64,000 nt of DNA from Antrihabitans stalactiti (GTDB lineage: Bacteria > Actinomycetota > Actinomycetes > Mycobacteriales > Mycobacteriaceae). The notes beneath the pieces are model-generated. The model searched no databases and was not told the origin of the DNA. It worked only from the letters and a program-made list of their open reading frames with translations. The stretch's first letter is position 1. Each line of letters starts with the position of its first letter. The DNA lies in the NCBI RefSeq assembly GCF_012932915.1, contig NZ_VCQU01000004.1, positions 62,001 to 126,000 of the forward strand. Reading direction: 5' to 3'. Position numbers and translations under genes: made by a program. This document shows, one piece after another, positions 61,398 through 64,000 of this stretch.

Positions 61398-61682
61398 ATG
61401 AACAACCGCAACGTAATCGACGATCGGGAGACGCTCCGACCAACGCGGGACGAGGGTTCCAAGGCTTCGCATGACGATGTTTTACCCGCGCTCGACAATT
61501 TGCCGCTACTTCTCGCTGTACCCCTCGCTGCGCGCATTCTCGGAATTAGCCGAGCGGCCGCGTACAGACTCGTTGCTGCCGAAGAGCTTCCAGCTAGAAG
61601 ACTCGGTGGACGCGTCTACGTCATCACGGCGGCCCTGCTGGACCTCACCGCTGCGACGGGACCCGGCACTACAAGCGCTTAG
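61398..61682 (+). CDS. excisionase-like helix-turn-helix protein
   Basis: 94 aa. LLLAVPLAARILGISRAAAYRLVAAEELPARRLGGRVYVITAALLDL is a winged HTH of the MerR/excisionase (Xis) type seen next to integrases of actinobacterial integrative elements. It lies 108 bases before the integrase start. It probably directs excision or controls the integrase. Confidence 0.8.
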   Translation: MNNRNVIDDRETLRPTRDEGSKASHDDVLPALDNLPLLLAVPLAARILGISRAAAYRLVAAEELPARRLGGRVYVITAALLDLTAATGPGTTSA

Positions 61683-61790
61683 ATCCGCTGGCCGGTTGAC
61701 CATGCACCGTACCGGGTTGTCGGTGCTCCGCAGCATGATGTGCGCGTCGGGGCCACAACCGATTTCGTCGATGCGGAACGGAGAACCGTC

Positions 61791-62963
61791 ATGACTGACC
61801 GTCTACCCAGACGCGCCGAGCCGATCGACAAAGTGACACTCAAGAGCGGTGCGGTTCGATACAGGTTCCGAATTGATCTCGGAGTGAAGGCTGACGGTTC
61901 GCGCGACCGGCGGTTCTTCACCTATCGGTCGTACAAGGAGGCTCGCGCCGAGTTTCGCCGTATCTCAACGGAAGTAGCGGCTGGGACCCACGTCAACCGC
62001 GGGCGACTGACAGTCGCAGAACACCTCGAAGACTGGCTGGCCGGAAAGCGCGACATTCGGCCCAACACTCTTCGAAACTATCGCGATGCTGCCAAGCCGA
62101 TACTTCGCGACCTCGGACAGCTGGCGTTGCAACAACTGACCAAGGCTCACATAGATCGGTTCCTGACAAGTCTCCGACGCCGTGACGGCAAACCGTATGC
62201 ACCCGAGACGATTCGGCTGACGCTCTCTGTGCTGAAACAGGTGACGAAGGACGCCAAACGGCAGGGCCTGATCGCGAGGGATCCAGCCGAGTTTGTTCAG
62301 GCCCCTATTCCCGCCCATGGACACCGAACCGCGGTCTGGACACGTCAGGAGGCGAACCAGTTTCGCAACCACGTTCGCGGTGATCGCCTGTACGCGTTAT
62401 GGCTTCTGACGCTATGCGGACTGCGGCGCTCAGAAGTGCTGGGCTTGCGATGGGTCGACGTCAACTTTCAGTCCGAAACCATCGTGGTCCGCCAAGCGAG
62501 GGTGGAGGTCACTGCAAGCTTCATCGATGTGCAGCCACCAAAGACCACCCGTGGCCTGCGCACCCTCCCAATCACAGGTGAGGTCTCAGCCGCGCTGCAG
62601 GCGTTGCACAGGATCCAGAGCTCAGAACACATCGAGTTCGGGGGCGGCAGCCTCAACGAGTCGGCACTGATTGCGACGGAGCCCGACGGCCGACCGATTC
62701 TCCCCCGGACCTACACAGACCGCTTCAGGCGCGCCGCGAAGAATGCTGGCGTACCAGTGATCACTCTGCGCAATGTTCGTCACACGTCGGTCTCGGTCAT
62801 GCTGGATGCCGGGATCCCGCCGACGACCGTCGCAGCCTGGCATGGCCACGACCCGCGAATGACCGTCAGCGTGTACGGCCGGACGTACGACGACTCGTTG
62901 AGAATCGCGGGCGCATCGATGTTCCAAAGCGTCGAGGAGCCCGACGACAGCGCGTTGGGATAA
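61791..62963 (+). CDS. tyrosine recombinase / integrase
   Basis: 390 aa from ATG 61791 (the frame runs back to 61740, but homology starts at MTDRLP). N-terminal AP2-like arm and core-binding SAM-like domain (RLTVAEHLEDWLAGK...), catalytic LTLCGLRRSEVLGLRW (first Arg), LRNVRHTSVSVML (second box), AAWHGHDP and VYGRTY (catalytic Tyr). It lies next to the tRNA-Ala gene, facing it, the usual layout for integration into the tRNA 3' end. It should join the element to attB; Xis would reverse it. Confidence 0.93.
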   Translation: MTDRLPRRAEPIDKVTLKSGAVRYRFRIDLGVKADGSRDRRFFTYRSYKEARAEFRRISTEVAAGTHVNRGRLTVAEHLEDWLAGKRDIRPNTLRNYRDAAKPILRDLGQLALQQLTKAHIDRFLTSLRRRDGKPYAPETIRLTLSVLKQVTKDAKRQGLIARDPAEFVQAPIPAHGHRTAVWTRQEANQFRNHVRGDRLYALWLLTLCGLRRSEVLGLRWVDVNFQSETIVVRQARVEVTASFIDVQPPKTTRGLRTLPITGEVSAALQALHRIQSSEHIEFGGGSLNESALIATEPDGRPILPRTYTDRFRRAAKNAGVPVITLRNVRHTSVSVMLDAGIPPTTVAAWHGHDPRMTVSVYGRTYDDSLRIAGASMFQSVEEPDDSALG

Positions 62964-62989
62964 TTTCGGGATACGCGTGCAGGACATAC

Positions 62990-63032
62990 AAGAAACCGCA
63001 GGTCAGAAACATACTCTGACCTGCGGTTTCTT
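62990..63032. terminator. perfect 18-base inverted repeat between integrase and tRNA
   Basis: 18-base arms (62990-63007 and 63015-63032) around a seven-base loop, GC-rich at the loop side, with AAGAAACC/GGTTTCTT at the ends. It can end transcription of the integrase from one side and of the tRNA from the other. It lies within about 4 bases of the tRNA 3' end, so it may also mark or overlap the attachment region. Confidence 0.7.
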
Positions 63033-63035
63033 CGG

Positions 63036-63108
63036 TGGAGCTAAGGGGACTCGAACCCCTGACCCCCACACTGCCAGTGTGGTGCGCTACCAGCTGCGCC
63101 ATAGCCCC
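63036..63108 (-). tRNA. tRNA-Ala(GGC)
   Basis: A 73-base gene on the minus strand. Acceptor GGGGCTA pairs with TAGCTCC, discriminator A; the anticodon stem CCACA/TGTGG encloses loop CTGGCAG with anticodon GGC; the T-arm GGTTCGAGTCC is normal. No encoded CCA (next bases CCG). It is intact and is the probable integration site of the element to its left, whose integrase sits beside the 3' end. Confidence 0.95.
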
Positions 63109-63180
63109 GAACTTCGCGGTCTCGTTGCCTGACCGCTCGATCGAAGTTACACCATCGCAGGGATGGCCAACAAATCCCGC

Positions 63181-63915
63181 CTACAGCTTGCCGATCCAGC
63201 CGGCGTCGGAGACGTTGACCTGCTTGCCGCCGGACTGGACGGTCGGCGTCGCGACTCCGGTCGTGCCTTGCAGATATTCAATTCCTGCCTTGGCTGCGGC
63301 TGCTGCGTCGTTGATTTTCGTTCCGCTGGCGATGCACTGGACCGCCGAGTCTGGCGCGCCGGCTTCTCTTGCGAGGTCGGCAAGCTGTTGCTCGGTGTAG
63401 TCGCTCGAACCGCCCTCGGCGGGCTGCGTTGCGGCGGAGAACAGCTCGGTGTGGAACTTGGCAAAAGCGGTCGCGTTGCCGCTTTCGGCAACACAGAGCG
63501 TCGCTGCGATGGCGCGCGTCGAATACGTCTTGCTCGACGACTTGGTGTTCAGGAAGTCGATGAGCCGGTAGTGGACCGCAACTTTGCCTTCGTCGATTGC
63601 CTGCGCGAGCTGCTGACCGTAGCGCTCCTCGAACACCCGGCAGGCGGGGCAGAGCGGGTCCTCGAACACGTCGATCTGGGACTTCGCGTCGGGCAGTCCG
63701 AGCCGGACCGTGTTGTCCGGCAACAACTGGACCTGAAGTGCGGAATTGTGCGCAGTCCCGTAGCCCTCGTTGAGCGGTTTACTCCGGTTGTTCTGCCAGA
63801 TCACCCCACCGATCACCACGATGGCAATGACGACGAGCGCTATGCCACCGAGGATGTAGGTGGTCGTGCTCGACGACTTCTGCGGAACGTACTTCGCATT
63901 GCCCTTCGGGCTCAC
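63181..63915 (-). CDS. membrane-anchored DsbA/thioredoxin-fold protein
   Basis: 244 aa. One N-terminal transmembrane helix (YILGGIALVVIAIVVIGGVIW) then a periplasm-facing thioredoxin/DsbA domain with DPLCPACRVFEERYGQQL (CPAC active site). It belongs to the DsbA-like proteins of actinobacteria that help disulfide formation or secreted protein folding. Read in the same direction as the tRNA and outside the integrase side, it represents flanking chromosome. Confidence 0.88.
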   Translation of the reverse strand: MSPKGNAKYVPQKSSSTTTYILGGIALVVIAIVVIGGVIWQNNRSKPLNEGYGTAHNSALQVQLLPDNTVRLGLPDAKSQIDVFEDPLCPACRVFEERYGQQLAQAIDEGKVAVHYRLIDFLNTKSSSKTYSTRAIAATLCVAESGNATAFAKFHTELFSAATQPAEGGSSDYTEQQLADLAREAGAPDSAVQCIASGTKINDAAAAAKAGIEYLQGTTGVATPTVQSGGKQVNVSDAGWIGKL

Positions 63916-64000
63916 TGGCTCTCCTTCACCATCGATAATTCTGCGACCACTGTGCCAGGTTCACCTGAGAAGTTCTGACGCGACCGCGGACCGAGTGCAG

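Noticed and set aside
62760-62800. Integrase second box LRNVRHT has Arg where HxxR integrases usually have His
   Set aside because: Other actinobacterial tyrosine integrases with an AAWHGHDP segment appear, from memory, to share this LRxxRHT form, so I treat it as a family trait rather than a defect.
1-64000. CRISPR arrays, insertion sequences with terminal repeats, rRNA genes
   Set aside because: No regularly spaced repeats, transposase genes or rRNA sequences were seen on reading through the window.

Overview
The window looks like part of a large catabolic genomic island in a GC-rich actinobacterium of the mycolic-acid group (Rhodococcus, Gordonia or Nocardia type). The basis is codon use, the many FadD/FadE/EchA/Ltp-like genes, the TetR regulators and the MobF relaxase module. 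No ribosomal marker is present, so genus is inference.

Layout. (1) 1-8.2 kb is a mobilisation module: a C-terminal Ku remnant, a DUF2637 membrane protein, a coiled-coil protein, a 1740-aa MobF relaxase-helicase, and a small gene followed by a PIN-like protein. (2) 8.2-9.7 kb is a graveyard of broken beta-oxidation genes around an intact TetR gene. (3) 9.7-22.4 kb is minus-strand catabolic cluster I: acyl-CoA dehydrogenase, an acyl-CoA synthetase joined in frame to a P450, a DUF35 protein, an Ltp-like thiolase, an enoyl-CoA hydratase, a ferredoxin, a second CoA ligase, an alpha/beta hydrolase, an aldehyde dehydrogenase and an alcohol dehydrogenase. A parDE pair sits inside it. Four copies of an operator-like sequence (TGACCGCACGTACAGTCA type) precede its transcription units and its TetR gene. 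This fits oxidation of a branched or terpenoid-like hydrocarbon at a methyl group to an acyl-CoA, followed by beta-oxidation and retro-aldol cleavage.

(4) 22.5-40.5 kb is cluster II: two FAD amine oxidases, a membrane protein, a 3-aminobutyryl-CoA ammonia-lyase-like hotdog protein, a Baeyer-Villiger-type monooxygenase, ALDH, ADH, EchA, FadD, MFS, TetR, a PuuD-like amidase, a glutamine-synthetase-like ligase, an SCP2-like protein and an esterase. It resembles a gamma-glutamylation (Puu) amine pathway coupled to CoA activation and beta-deamination of a beta-amino acid. I consider it the best candidate for an undescribed pathway. A second operator-like motif (GATCAA...TGACTCA) precedes several of its units.

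(5) 40.8-61.1 kb is cluster III. A tightly packed, mostly overlapping operon (thiolase, FadB, EchA, three acyl-CoA dehydrogenases, two Ltp-like thiolases, DUF35, EchA, a nitronate-monooxygenase-like reductase, SDR) is followed by two TetR genes, a P450, a natural ALDH-CoA ligase fusion and another SDR. The substrate is unknown; a P450 to aldehyde to acyl-CoA to retro-aldol route is implied.

(6) 61.1-64 kb is the right boundary: a truncated ORF, an excisionase-like HTH gene, a tyrosine integrase, a perfect hairpin and an intact tRNA-Ala(GGC), then chromosomal sequence with a DsbA-like protein. The element most likely inserted at the tRNA 3' end and extends left beyond the window, because no second tRNA-end copy is visible at the left edge.
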